Below are positions 51,733 through 61,061 of a stretch of DNA of 64,000 nucleotides, piece by piece. Every line of letters begins with the position of its first letter. Positions within the stretch are counted from its first letter, which is position 1. This DNA is from Aestuariivirga litoralis. Lineage in GTDB: Bacteria > Pseudomonadota > Alphaproteobacteria > Rhizobiales > Aestuariivirgaceae. The stretch is from assembly GCF_003234965.1 (NCBI RefSeq), contig NZ_QKVK01000001.1, forward strand, positions 558,001 through 622,000. Direction: 5' to 3'. The translations under genes were made by a program, and so were the position numbers. The notes beneath the pieces were generated by a model, which was given only the letters and a program-made list of their open reading frames with translations, ran no database searches and had not been told where the DNA came from.

Positions 51733-52129
51733 CCCCCGGCTGCAAATTCATCCCCCCATGCGTTGAGCTAAGGCCAACAAACCGCTGCACTGTCAACATG
51801 GACGCCCGGTTGCATGTAGCCGAGCCCGGCGGCGGCAGGACGCGCCACTGTGGAAACTCAATCGAAGATTACAGTAACACCGAAGGACAGCAGCCATGGG
51901 TTGAGAATAGATGAGGAGCGCCGCCTAGTGGCCATATCGGCGCGTTTGGCACTTCTCTTTCTGGTCGCCGGGTGCAAAAAGGGGCGCCAATTGAGCTGTT
52001 CATGGCGTGGCCACGCCCGTTGTGATGGCCGGGGCCAAAAGATATGCCAAAGACATTTCGCAAATCGCCCGCGGAGCCTGCAATGTGTGAAATCGTTTTC
52101 AGCAAAGCCGCCCGAAGGTCCCCCACGCG
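51733..52129. other. 397-base gene-free stretch before the export operon
   Basis: No convincing gene; the only sizeable frame is a shifted overlap. The stretch is more AT-rich than its surroundings and contains TA-rich patches, as expected for promoters of the divergent TupA-like and sugar-transferase genes. A perfect 14-base palindrome, GGCGTGGCCACGCC, lies at 52004-52017. Confidence 0.5.
52004..52017. promoter_or_regulatory. 14-base palindrome in the export-operon upstream region
   Basis: GGCGTGGCCACGCC, perfectly symmetrical, 113 bases before the start of the priming sugar transferase gene. A candidate operator for an unknown regulator. Confidence 0.35.
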
Positions 52130-53428
52130 ATGTGGACGAGGACGCGCGGCGTGACCAACGTCCTGCCGGAAACCGGCACCACCCGCTCGATGTCGCTGAT
52201 GTTCCGCGAGCGGACGCAGTTTGCGGGCGCCGTGCTGCTGGCCGTCATCGTCCCCTTCTTCGGCCGCTATGGCTTCGACCACGATGTGAAGGCGCTGGAC
52301 CAGACCGACACCTCGGTGCTCGTGCTGTTCGCCATCATCGCCAGCCACATCTTTCTCAAGAGCTTCTCGCGCTATCCCTCGCAGGATCCGTTCTCGACCG
52401 TGCTGCCGGCGGTGACGGCGAGTTTTGCAATCGTCCTCATCCTCATCACCGCGGGGCACCTCGATTATTCCCGCTCGCTGCTGCTGGTCGGCTACGGCCT
52501 GACGCTGGTGTGGTATGGCGGGCTGGCCCTGATGCGCGAACGCCTGCTCAAGCCACGCCTCGCGGTGGTACCCTTCGGCAGCCAGCGCGAGTTGACGCGC
52601 CTCGGCAGGGCCGAATGGCGCACCCTGCAGGAACCGCCGGCACAGGCTCCCACGCGGGCCGTCGATGGCGTGGTCGCCGACCTCAGCGCCGACCTTGCGC
52701 CCAAGTGGGAGGAGTTCATCGTCCGCTGCGCCACCCAGGGCATTCCCATCTATGACAGCACGCTGACGCGCGAATTCATGACCGGGGAAGTGGACCTCGT
52801 GCATGCCGGCGACATTGGCATCGACGCCCTGCACCCGCAGCGCAACTACCTCTACATCAAGTCCGTCATCGATCTCCTCATGGCGATCGCGGTGCTGCCC
52901 GTGGTTCTGCCGGTGCTGGGTCTCACCATCCTGCTGATCAAGCTGGACAGCAGCGGGCCGGCCTTCTTCGTGCAGAAGCGCGTGGGCTACCGCGGCCGCC
53001 TGTTCGACTGCTACAAGCTGCGCTCGATGCATGCCAACGCCCATCTGATGGGGCCGGACTTCACCACCTCGGAGGACCCGCGCATCACCCGCGTCGGCCG
53101 CTTCATCCGCAAGTACCGGCTGGACGAGCTGCCGCAGGTGTTCAACATCCTGAAGGGTGAAATGAGCTGGATCGGGCCACGCCCGGAGGCCGCCGCCCTG
53201 GCGCATGAATATGAGCGGCACATTCCCTATTACGCCTTCCGCCACTCGGTGAAGCCGGGCATCACCGGCTGGGCGGCCATCCGCCAGGGCAATGTCGCCG
53301 AGGTCGAGGAAGCAACGCGCAAGCTGCGCAACGACTTCTTCTACATCAAGAACATCTCCGCCTCGCTCGACGCCTTCATCACCGTCAAGACGATGTGGAT
53401 CGTGCTGACGGGCTTCGGGTCGCGGTGA
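52130..53428 (+). CDS. Polyprenyl glycosylphosphotransferase (priming sugar transferase)
   Basis: Inner-membrane enzyme of 432 residues that starts the repeat unit by moving a sugar phosphate from a nucleotide sugar to undecaprenyl phosphate. N-terminal helices (about 29-130), a CoA-binding-like middle region, then the catalytic WcaJ/ExoY domain: KSVIDLLMAIAVLP helix, SSGPAFFVQKRVGYRG, CYKLRSMHANA, RKYRLDELPQVFNILKGEMSWIGPRPE. Which sugar is transferred is unclear; glucose or galactose is common. The ATG at 52130 has only GAAGG 12 bases upstream. Confidence 0.9.
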   Translation: MWTRTRGVTNVLPETGTTRSMSLMFRERTQFAGAVLLAVIVPFFGRYGFDHDVKALDQTDTSVLVLFAIIASHIFLKSFSRYPSQDPFSTVLPAVTASFAIVLILITAGHLDYSRSLLLVGYGLTLVWYGGLALMRERLLKPRLAVVPFGSQRELTRLGRAEWRTLQEPPAQAPTRAVDGVVADLSADLAPKWEEFIVRCATQGIPIYDSTLTREFMTGEVDLVHAGDIGIDALHPQRNYLYIKSVIDLLMAIAVLPVVLPVLGLTILLIKLDSSGPAFFVQKRVGYRGRLFDCYKLRSMHANAHLMGPDFTTSEDPRITRVGRFIRKYRLDELPQVFNILKGEMSWIGPRPEAAALAHEYERHIPYYAFRHSVKPGITGWAAIRQGNVAEVEEATRKLRNDFFYIKNISASLDAFITVKTMWIVLTGFGSR

Positions 53429-53656
53429 TGCCGGGCGAGACGATGGCGCGGCCTGCCAGCAGCGTTGATTCGGGGCTGCCGTCACGTCACCACTCCATGG
53501 TTGCAGTTTCTCGCCGGTTGTTGCACGCGATGGTTCGGGGCCGGCGGCAACCGGGTGCGGTCCTGCCGGAAATCAACACCCATGTGGCGTTCTTCCGCCA
53601 CCCTGCGGCGGGCGAAGTTGGTGTCTTTCGGGTCGCGGACGTGTACAATCATGACA

Positions 53657-53668
53657 CCATTGCAATGG
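53657..53668. promoter_or_regulatory. 12-base palindrome before the O-antigen ligase-like gene
   Basis: CCATTGCAATGG, perfectly symmetrical, ending 19 bases before the ATG at 53688. A possible operator for the downstream five-gene export run. The 53429-53687 gap holds no convincing gene. Confidence 0.35.
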
Positions 53669-53687
53669 AAACACACGCAGACGTGAC

Positions 53688-55259
53688 ATGAGCACCGCCA
53701 CCTGGACCGATCGCGCGCCTGGCCAAGAGCGCGCCCTTGGCCATTGGGCATGGCCGGCGACGCTGTCTTTCGCGCTGCTGCTCGCAATCGTTTCCGGCGG
53801 TTCGTCCCAGGCCGACTCCTGGGCCTTCCTGCTGTTCCGGCTGATCTGCATCGGCATTCTCGGCGTGGCGCTGCTGCGCCTGCTTTCGACGAAGCTGGCC
53901 CGTACCGAGGTGCTCGCCCTGCTGCTGGTCATCGCGGCGGTGGCGCTGGTGGCGCTGCAGCTCGTGCCATTGCCCTTCGCGCTGTTCGAAAGCCTTCCGG
54001 GCCGCGCCCCCATCGCCAAGATATTCTCCATCGCCGGCATCCCGCCGCAGATGATGCCGATGACGCTGAGCCCCGAGGCGACGCTGGCCTGCATCCTCAC
54101 CCTGCTGCCGCCGATCGCCTTCTTCGTGGCACTGCTGACCAGTGGCCAGCGCGCCCGCTGGATGCTGGTTGGCGCCATCCTGCTGGGCAGCATCGCCAAC
54201 ACCTTCCTCGGCCTCGCCCAGCGCCTGCAGGGCGCCAAGGGCGGCCTTTATCTCTACGACATGCCCTTTTACGGATCGGCGACGGGCTTCTTCTCCAACC
54301 GCAACAACTTCGCCATGCTGCTCTGCGTCGCCATTCCGCTGACCTGGGCGCTGACGCAGAAGCTGATCCGCGGCCGCGTGCTGCCGCCGGTGGCGGCCCT
54401 GGCGGGCGGCGCGGTGATGATGCTCATCATCCTCATGGGGCTTGCCGCGTCAGGCTCGCGCTCCGGCATCCTGCTCGGCATGCTGGCGCTCACCCTCTCG
54501 ACGCTGATGGTGCTGGTCACGCCCCAGGGCTCCGACCGCGGTGCGCGGCGCGGCCAGCGCGCCAAGATGTCGGTCTTCGCCATTCTGGGTGCCGCCTTCA
54601 TCATCGGCCAGTTCGGGATGACCGGCCTGCTGCGCATTGCCGACAGCGACCCGCTGACCGACTCCCGCAGCCTGATGCGGCGCACCACGATCAGCGCCGC
54701 CGCGGAGTATTTCCCGCTGGGCAGCGGCTTCGGCACCTTCCGGCCGGTCTATGGCATGCACGAGCAGCCCTCGGCGATGGAACGCACCTATGTGAACCAC
54801 GCGCACAATGACTGGCTGGAACTGTGGCTCGAGGGTGGCGTGCCGGCGGCCATCCTGATGGCCTGCTTCCTGGCGCTGTTCGCCTATCAGACGCTGCGGG
54901 TGTGGAACCCGCGCGGCGCTTATGCCGAGCAGGTGCTGCCGCGCGCTGCGAGCATCGTGGCGCTGGTGCTGATGCTGCATTCGCTGGTCGAGTTCCCGCT
55001 GCGCATGCCGTCGCTCGCCTGCATCTTCGCCGGCATGATGGCGATCCTGATGGCGGCACCCGCCGCCCGCCAGCCCAAGCCGCAACAGCGGCAACCCAGC
55101 CAGCGCCGGCGCAAGGACCATGGCGAGACGCACCCCGAGCGCCCCGCCCCGCCGCCCGCTGCCACCACACCACCCGTGTTCCGCGTGCCGCGCGGCGATG
55201 ACGACCTCCGCCCGCGTGACGGCGCCGGAGCCCCGACCGAAAGGCTCACCCGCCGATGA
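53688..55259 (+). CDS. O-antigen ligase/polymerase-like membrane protein
   Basis: A 523-residue protein with about ten to twelve membrane helices and a large periplasmic loop carrying MERTYVNHAHNDWLELWLEGG, the Wzy_C signature. The C-terminal 90 residues are a Pro/Arg/Gln-rich cytoplasmic tail. Such proteins either polymerise repeat units (Wzy) or ligate glycans; next to priming, wza and wzc genes a polymerase role is more likely. Its stop overlaps the phosphatase start (ATGA). The ATG has no strong ribosome site but sits just after the palindrome. Confidence 0.87.
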   Translation: MSTATWTDRAPGQERALGHWAWPATLSFALLLAIVSGGSSQADSWAFLLFRLICIGILGVALLRLLSTKLARTEVLALLLVIAAVALVALQLVPLPFALFESLPGRAPIAKIFSIAGIPPQMMPMTLSPEATLACILTLLPPIAFFVALLTSGQRARWMLVGAILLGSIANTFLGLAQRLQGAKGGLYLYDMPFYGSATGFFSNRNNFAMLLCVAIPLTWALTQKLIRGRVLPPVAALAGGAVMMLIILMGLAASGSRSGILLGMLALTLSTLMVLVTPQGSDRGARRGQRAKMSVFAILGAAFIIGQFGMTGLLRIADSDPLTDSRSLMRRTTISAAAEYFPLGSGFGTFRPVYGMHEQPSAMERTYVNHAHNDWLELWLEGGVPAAILMACFLALFAYQTLRVWNPRGAYAEQVLPRAASIVALVLMLHSLVEFPLRMPSLACIFAGMMAILMAAPAARQPKPQQRQPSQRRRKDHGETHPERPAPPPAATTPPVFRVPRGDDDLRPRDGAGAPTERLTRR

Positions 55260-56005
55260 TCGACCTTCACAGCCACATCCTTCACGAAACCGACGATGGC
55301 GCCACCAGCCTCGAGGTGGCCCTCGACATGGCCCGCTGGGCCGCCGACGACGGCGTCGAGGTGATGGCCTGCACGCCGCATTTCCTGCCTGGCGTCTATG
55401 ATCCCGACCCCCAGCAGGTGGTGCGCCGCGTGGCGGAGCTGAACGACCACCTGCTCGATGCCGGTATCGAACTCGCCCTCGTCACCGGCTGCGAGGCGCA
55501 TGTCCGCCCGGACCTCGTCCGCCGCCTCGCCAATGGCCAGGTGCTGACGCTGCACTTCGGCAAGTACGTGCTGATCGAAATGCCGCCCTCGACCCTGCCG
55601 CCCAACATGGACCGCTTGTTCTTTGACCTTTTGGCAGCGGGCTACAAGCCGATCATGGCGCATGTCGAACGCTACCGCTGGGCCGACCGCGCCATGCCGT
55701 TCATCCAGAACCTCGCCCTCTCCGGCGTGCTGATGCAGGTGACCGCGGGCTCGTTCTTCGGCGACTACGGGCGCTCCGCGGCCGACCTGTCGGCGAAGCT
55801 CCTCGACATGGACCTCGTCCATCTCGTCGCCTCCGACGCGCATGACGTGACGCGCCGCCCGCCGGGCCTCAGCAAGGCCTGGGCCTATGTGCAGGGCGCA
55901 CGCGGCACGGCGGAGGCCAACATGATTTTCAAGCGGCGGCCGGAGGTCATCCTCCTCGGCGAGGCAGCCGACGTCGAAACGCACGAAAGCGCAGAGGTCC
56001 TGTGA
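55256..56005 (+). CDS. CpsB/CapC-family (PHP) tyrosine-protein phosphatase
   Basis: Metal-dependent phosphatase of 249 residues that removes phosphate from the Wzc-type kinase and regulates chain length. The PHP metal ligands are visible: MIDLHSHILHETDDGA, MACTPHFLPGVYD, GCEAHVRPD, AHVERY and ASDAHDV. This type is common in Gram-positive capsule loci; low-molecular-weight Wzb is more common in Gram-negatives. Coupled by 4-base overlaps to both neighbours. Confidence 0.9.
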   Translation: MIDLHSHILHETDDGATSLEVALDMARWAADDGVEVMACTPHFLPGVYDPDPQQVVRRVAELNDHLLDAGIELALVTGCEAHVRPDLVRRLANGQVLTLHFGKYVLIEMPPSTLPPNMDRLFFDLLAAGYKPIMAHVERYRWADRAMPFIQNLALSGVLMQVTAGSFFGDYGRSAADLSAKLLDMDLVHLVASDAHDVTRRPPGLSKAWAYVQGARGTAEANMIFKRRPEVILLGEAADVETHESAEVL

Positions 56006-56820
56006 ACAGCTTGCTCCCGACATCCACCGTGCTGCGCCGCGCCCGCGTGCTGGTCCTGCTGCTGCTGGCGGCGGGCCTGGCGGCCTGCAACGAAACCGGC
56101 CCCTCGCTGTCCAACTCGCAGCAGGCCGCCTTCTCCGGCACCGATGCAGGGCCGAGCGCCACCGGCTCGGCGGCCGGCACCATCCGCCCCTCGAAGCAGA
56201 GTGCTGCGGCCGTCTCGCAACTGTTCGAGCAATATTCGGTGCCCGACCAGGACGGCCTCGTCACCGACTACCGCGTGGCGCCGATGGACGTGCTGGATGT
56301 CACCGTCTACGACGCGCCCAACCTGTCACGCCCGGCACAGGTGAGCGCTTCCGGCTTCATCTCGCTGCCGCTGATCGGCGACGTGCGGGCGACCGGCAAG
56401 ACCACCGACCAGCTGCAGGCGGACATCGCGGCGCGGCTGGCCAAGGACTTCATGCAGAAGCCCCAGGTGTTCGTGACGGTGAAGGAATACAACAGCCAGC
56501 GCGTGACGGTGGACGGCGCGGTGACGAAGCCCGGCGTCTTCCCGCTCAAGGGCGAGACGACGCTGGTCGAGGTCATCGCACAGGCCGGCGGCCTCAACGA
56601 CATGGGCTCGCCCAGCAATGTCTATGTGCTGCGCAAGGTCAACGGCCAGAAAATGGCGGCGCGCTTCGACCTCAACGAGATCCGCAAGGGCATCAAGAAC
56701 GATCCCACCATGCGCGCCGGCGACATCGTGATGGTCGACGAGTCGAGCGGCAAGGTGATGTTCAAGGGGCTGCAGAGCGCCATGGGCTTCACCGGCCTGT
56801 TCAGCCTGCTGGCACTCTGA
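56002..56820 (+). CDS. Polysaccharide export outer-membrane lipoprotein (Wza/GumB-like)
   Basis: A 272-residue lipoprotein: hydrophobic signal with lipobox LAAC and lipidated Cys29. Then a Poly_export domain (about 88-165: VAPMDVLDVTVYDAPNLSRP, ISLPLIGDVRATGKT) and an SLBB domain (RVTVDGAVTKPGVFPLKGETTLVEVIAQAGG). It is shorter than E. coli Wza (about 380) and lacks the long C-terminal helix, as in GumB/ExoF-type proteins; the pore may need a partner. The GTG at 56002 overlaps the phosphatase stop by 4 bases. Confidence 0.9.
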   Translation: MNSLLPTSTVLRRARVLVLLLLAAGLAACNETGPSLSNSQQAAFSGTDAGPSATGSAAGTIRPSKQSAAAVSQLFEQYSVPDQDGLVTDYRVAPMDVLDVTVYDAPNLSRPAQVSASGFISLPLIGDVRATGKTTDQLQADIAARLAKDFMQKPQVFVTVKEYNSQRVTVDGAVTKPGVFPLKGETTLVEVIAQAGGLNDMGSPSNVYVLRKVNGQKMAARFDLNEIRKGIKNDPTMRAGDIVMVDESSGKVMFKGLQSAMGFTGLFSLLAL

Positions 56821-56828
56821 GCGGCGCC

Positions 56829-59135
56829 ATGAACCAGGTTCCGCAGATCCCCGACAATTCGCGCCGCGACGAGGGCGGCCGCCGCGCCATGCAGGCGGCC
56901 GACGCCGCGCGCGACACCCGCCTCGACGTCTACCAGGAGCCGCAGGGCTATGGCCCCTATGGCGACGAGGACACCAAGGCCTTCGACGTCTTCAAGTACC
57001 TGCGCATCGTCACCAAGTACAAGTGGCTGATCGCCGGCATCGCACTGGCGGTGTTCGCCGTCACCGCCGTCTCGACCTTCATGACGACGCCGATCTACAA
57101 GGCCACCGCCAGCATCCAGATCGACCGCGAGGCGACCAAGGTTCTCGACAAGGGCGACGTCGGCAACGAGGAGTCCGGCGGCGAGGACTTCTACAACACC
57201 CAGTACCAGCTGCTGCAGAGCCGCACGCTTGCCGAACGCGTGGCGGCCGCGCTGGCGCTCGCCAACGACAAGGAATTCAACGCCGCCGTGGCGCCCTCGC
57301 TGGTGACGCTGCTCAAGGGCAAGCTGCTGGCCCTGATCTTTTCCGACGACAAGGCGGATGCCGAGGCAGAGGCGCAGGCCAGCAGCGACCGGAACCGCGA
57401 AGCCGCCTCGCGCCTGCTCGACGGGCTCGAGGTGCAGCCGGTGCGCGGTTCGCGCATCGTCAACGTCAGTTTCAGCCACCCCGACCCGGCGGTGGCCCAG
57501 CGCATCGCCAACGGCTATGCCGAGGTGTTCATCACCGACAACCTGGATCGGCGCTTCGAGGCCAGCGCCTATGCCCGCAAGTTCCTCGAGGAGCGGCTGG
57601 CGCAGCTCAAGGCCAAGCTGGAGGAGACCGAGAAGCAGGTCGTCCAGTATGCCGACGAGAAAGGCATCATCACGGTGGGTGACGGCAAGACGGTGGTCGA
57701 CGCCGACATCGCTGCCATCAACACCAAGCTCACCGAGGCGCGCTACGAGAAGATGCGCCTCGAGCTGGTGTGGCAGCGGGTGGAAAATGCCGACGGCCTG
57801 GAAATCGCCGAGATCCGCAACAACGAGACGGTGCAGGAAAACCGCAAGCTGCGCTCCGAACTTTCGGCCCAGTACCAGCAGAAGCTGAACGTGTTCAAGC
57901 CGAGCTATCCCGAGATGGTCCAGCTCAGGAGCCAGATCAGCGAGCTGGACGAGCAGCTGGCCCAGGCGGTGCGCTCGGTGAAGGCCGACATCAAGTCCTC
58001 CTATGAGGCGGCGCGCGTCTCCGTCGCCATGCTGGAGGCGGAGCTGCAGAAGACCAAGGACACGCTGGTCGAACAGCGCAACCGCTCGATCCAGTACAAC
58101 ATCCTGCAGCGCGAGGTGGACACCAACCGCCAGCTCTATGACGGCCTGCTGCAGCGCTACAAGGAGATCGGCGTCGCCGGCGGCATCGGCACCAACAACG
58201 TGTCATTCGTCGACAAGGCAGACCGCCCGAACAATCCGGCCTACCCGAAGATCCCGCGCAACCTGCTGATCGGCCTTCTGGCCGGGCTGGTGCTCGGCTG
58301 CATGGTCGCCTATGGCCTCGACTTCCTCGACGAGACCTTCAAGGTGCCGGAGGACGTGGAGAAGGAAACCGGACTGCCAGTCATCGGCGTGGTGCCCCTG
58401 CCCAAGGCGGGCATGACCCTCGACGAATCACTGCGCGACCACCGCTCTCCGATCTCGGAAGCCTACCGCTCGCTGCGCACCAGCCTGCAGTTCTCGACGC
58501 CCCAGGGGCTTCCCACCTCGCTGATGATCACCAGCTCGAACCCGTCCGAGGGCAAGAGCACCACCGCCATCGGCATTGCCGACACCTTCGGCAAGATGGG
58601 CATGAAGGTGCTGCTGATCGATTCCGACCTGCGCAAGTCATCGCTGCACAAGCGCCTGCAGCTGCGCAACGAGCGCGGCCTCTCCAACTACCTGATCGGC
58701 GGCATCGAGGCAGCCGACACGCTGCAGGTGACGCCGATGCAGAACGTCTTCGCCATCACCTCGGGCCCGCTGCCGCCCAACCCCGCCGAACTGCTGTCGG
58801 GTCCGCGCATGGCGGACCTGGTGCGCGCCGCCGGCGATGCCTATGACATCGTCATCGTCGACGGCCCGCCCATCATCGGGCTGGCGGACGCGCCGCTGCT
58901 GGCGGGCGCCACCCAGGCCACCCTGCTGCTGGTGAGCGCCAACAGCACGCGCAAGCGCACCTTCCGCATCGCCGTGCGCCGCATGCAGGTGGTGCGCGCC
59001 AACATCATCGGCACGGTGCTGAACAAGTTCGACCGCAAGGAAGCGGGCTATGGCTATGGCTACGGCTATGGCGACAGCGACTACGAATATTATGGCTATG
59101 GGCAGCCCAAGCAGCTGCCCTCGCAGAACAGCTAG
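56829..59135 (+). CDS. Polysaccharide co-polymerase with tyrosine autokinase domain (Wzc-like)
   Basis: Inner-membrane protein of 768 residues. Wzz-type domain with helices at about 63-85 and 475-497, a periplasmic coiled coil (about 240-420) with a GNVR-like end, then a cytoplasmic BY-kinase: Walker A SNPSEGKST (570-578), Walker A' VLLIDSDLR (594-602) and Walker B IVIVDG (674-679). The C-terminus has eight tyrosines (740-758) in a GYGYGYGYG...YEYYGYG pattern, the autophosphorylation cluster. It controls chain length and export with the Wza-like protein and the phosphatase. The ATG lies 9 bases after the wza stop. Confidence 0.93.
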   Translation: MNQVPQIPDNSRRDEGGRRAMQAADAARDTRLDVYQEPQGYGPYGDEDTKAFDVFKYLRIVTKYKWLIAGIALAVFAVTAVSTFMTTPIYKATASIQIDREATKVLDKGDVGNEESGGEDFYNTQYQLLQSRTLAERVAAALALANDKEFNAAVAPSLVTLLKGKLLALIFSDDKADAEAEAQASSDRNREAASRLLDGLEVQPVRGSRIVNVSFSHPDPAVAQRIANGYAEVFITDNLDRRFEASAYARKFLEERLAQLKAKLEETEKQVVQYADEKGIITVGDGKTVVDADIAAINTKLTEARYEKMRLELVWQRVENADGLEIAEIRNNETVQENRKLRSELSAQYQQKLNVFKPSYPEMVQLRSQISELDEQLAQAVRSVKADIKSSYEAARVSVAMLEAELQKTKDTLVEQRNRSIQYNILQREVDTNRQLYDGLLQRYKEIGVAGGIGTNNVSFVDKADRPNNPAYPKIPRNLLIGLLAGLVLGCMVAYGLDFLDETFKVPEDVEKETGLPVIGVVPLPKAGMTLDESLRDHRSPISEAYRSLRTSLQFSTPQGLPTSLMITSSNPSEGKSTTAIGIADTFGKMGMKVLLIDSDLRKSSLHKRLQLRNERGLSNYLIGGIEAADTLQVTPMQNVFAITSGPLPPNPAELLSGPRMADLVRAAGDAYDIVIVDGPPIIGLADAPLLAGATQATLLLVSANSTRKRTFRIAVRRMQVVRANIIGTVLNKFDRKEAGYGYGYGYGDSDYEYYGYGQPKQLPSQNS

Positions 59136-59144
59136 TGGCCGGTG

Positions 59145-59807
59145 ATGACGCGCCGGCACGCCATCGATATCGCGATTGACGCGCGGACGCGCAAGGGTCC
59201 GGCGTCGTTGCTGTCGGTCGGCCCGTTGCCGGAAGGGGTGAAGGACCTGCTGCGCATCGTTGCCGAGGGCGAGTGGCGCAGTCCCGCCACCGAACATGTC
59301 TACCGCGCGCACAGTTCCGAGGAGGTGCGCGCCGCGAGCGCCGCCTTCCTCGCCGCGGCCTTGTTTCACAGCAAGGCCGACCCCTACCGCGTGCTTGGCA
59401 TAACCCCCGAGGCAAGCCACGAGGACCTGCGCGAGAACAAGCGCCTGTTGCTGAAGTGGCTGCACCCGGACCGCAACCCGAGCCCCGGGGCACGGGCCCA
59501 TCTGGGCCGCGTGCTGGAGGCGGCAGAGGCCATCGAGGACGGCCGCGCCAAGGCGGCAGCACCGGAGCTTCCGCCGCGCATCGTGGTGCCGGCCCGCAGC
59601 AAGCGGCCGCGGCGCGCCAAGGCAGACCCGCTCAAGAGCGCCGTCCAGCAAATCGTCGAGGCCGTGGCGCGCACCGGGAAGGTCCTGATCGTCACGGCCC
59701 TGGTGACCATCATCGGCCTCGTGGCCTGGCGCTACGTGATGAACGAGCCGATCGGCACCACGCTCGAGCGCTATACGCGGCTGGCGGTGGGGATGGCCCC
59801 GTGGTAG
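59145..59807 (+). CDS. Membrane-anchored J-domain protein in the polysaccharide cluster
   Basis: A 220-residue protein. An N-terminal region of about 75 residues of unknown fold, then a J domain (about 78-135): DPYRVLGITPEASHEDLRENKRLLLKWLHPDRN with HPD at 107-109, a basic linker (RSKRPRRAKA) and one C-terminal membrane helix (about 179-197). It starts just after wzc (9 bases) and its stop overlaps the next gene. A J domain here should recruit DnaK to the membrane export machinery. A GTG three bases upstream (59142) is an alternative start. This is not a standard member of such clusters. Confidence 0.75.
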   Translation: MTRRHAIDIAIDARTRKGPASLLSVGPLPEGVKDLLRIVAEGEWRSPATEHVYRAHSSEEVRAASAAFLAAALFHSKADPYRVLGITPEASHEDLRENKRLLLKWLHPDRNPSPGARAHLGRVLEAAEAIEDGRAKAAAPELPPRIVVPARSKRPRRAKADPLKSAVQQIVEAVARTGKVLIVTALVTIIGLVAWRYVMNEPIGTTLERYTRLAVGMAPW

Positions 59808-61036
59808 CGGCCTTGTTTCCCCCGCCGCGCACGGGCTCGGGCTGGCTGGGCAAGGTGACGCTGGCCCTAGGTGCCGTGTTCCTTGCCACCACCTGCTACC
59901 TGGTGCTCAAGGGTGCCGTGTCCGGCGGACCCGCCGAGGCGCCTGCCATGAGCGCCGAGGCGCTGAAGAAACTCACGCCCGGCGAGCGGGCCGATGCCGC
60001 GGTGGCGGCGCAGCGGTCCTTCGTGCGCGATCCCCTCGATGCCGCTGCGGTGCTGGGCCTCGCCGTGCTGGCGGATGCCGAGGGCAATGCCGAAGCCTCG
60101 GAGCGGCTGCGGCTGAGCGCCGGCGACATGTCGCCCCGCGCCACAAAGATCCAGGCCGAGGCGATGATCATCCTGCTCAAGCGCCGCGATTTCGATGCGG
60201 TGATGACCCGCGTCGACGGCCTCATCCGCGCGCGGCCGAGCGATGCCCCGAAGCTCTTCGCGCTCGCTGCCGAGATTGCCGGCGACCCGGACGGCGCCAA
60301 GGCCGTGGCGCGCATGCTGGCCAGCAACCCGCCATGGCGCGAGCGCTTCTTCGCCAGCCTGCTGGCCAAGGGCCAACCGGCCACCGCCACCCGCCTGATG
60401 GACGAGTTGCAGGCCATGGGCGCCCCGGTGCGCGACGCCGAGGTGGCAGGCGTGGTCGACAACTACATGAAGGCGGGCGCCATCGACACCGCCTATGCGG
60501 TGTGGCTGTCGACGCTCGGCGAAAACGAACTGCGCGACGTGAAGCGGGTCTATGACGGCGGCTTCGCGCACCCCATCCGCAACCTGCGCTTCGACTGGAC
60601 GGTGAAGCCGGCCGATGGCCTGACCTACCGCCAGTTCCCGCGCAACACGGCAAGCATGGACCAGACGCTGCAGTTCGACCTCGCCGACTTCAAGGGGAGC
60701 TTTGCCAATCTCTCGCAGATGCTGCGGCTGCGTCCGGGGCGCTTCCGCCTGACCGGCGAAGTGCGCTTCGAGGGTTTCGAATCGCCCACCGGCCTCGTGT
60801 TCCGTCTCTACTGCTTCGAGGCGGGCCGCTTCAGGCCCCTCGATTCGACGGCACCCCTGCCCCAGTCGACCCAGTGGATCGGCTTCGACAAGAGCTTCGA
60901 TGTTCCGCCCGAAGGGTGCACACACCAGATGTTGCAACTCGAGAGCCAGCGGGCGCTCGAAAAATCGCAACTGACACGCGGCACGGTTGCAGTCGACGCG
61001 ATAGACATTGACATCCTGCCAGGCTTGGCTCCATAA
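59801..61036 (+). CDS. Hypothetical membrane protein with helical-repeat-like region
   Basis: A 411-residue protein. A membrane helix at about 18-36 is followed by a helical region (about 50-260) rich in Ala and Leu with TPR-like spacing (LKKLTPGERADAAVAAQRSFVRDPLDAAAVLGLAVLADAEGN) and a C-terminal beta-rich domain (about 260-411) with PGRFRLTGEVRFEGFES and LYCFEAGRFRPL. I do not recognise the family. The GTG at 59801 overlaps the J-domain gene by 7 bases, so the two are coupled. It would place its repeats and beta domain in the periplasm. Possibly a scaffold for the export complex (inference). Confidence 0.65.
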   Translation: MVAALFPPPRTGSGWLGKVTLALGAVFLATTCYLVLKGAVSGGPAEAPAMSAEALKKLTPGERADAAVAAQRSFVRDPLDAAAVLGLAVLADAEGNAEASERLRLSAGDMSPRATKIQAEAMIILLKRRDFDAVMTRVDGLIRARPSDAPKLFALAAEIAGDPDGAKAVARMLASNPPWRERFFASLLAKGQPATATRLMDELQAMGAPVRDAEVAGVVDNYMKAGAIDTAYAVWLSTLGENELRDVKRVYDGGFAHPIRNLRFDWTVKPADGLTYRQFPRNTASMDQTLQFDLADFKGSFANLSQMLRLRPGRFRLTGEVRFEGFESPTGLVFRLYCFEAGRFRPLDSTAPLPQSTQWIGFDKSFDVPPEGCTHQMLQLESQRALEKSQLTRGTVAVDAIDIDILPGLAP

Positions 61037-61061
61037 AACCATGAGCAAGGGGATATCTCTC

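Noticed and set aside
51850-52755. A 301-codon plus-strand frame overlapping the sugar transferase gene
   Set aside because: Out of frame with the clearly homologous glycosylphosphotransferase, and its 5' part shows no known domain.
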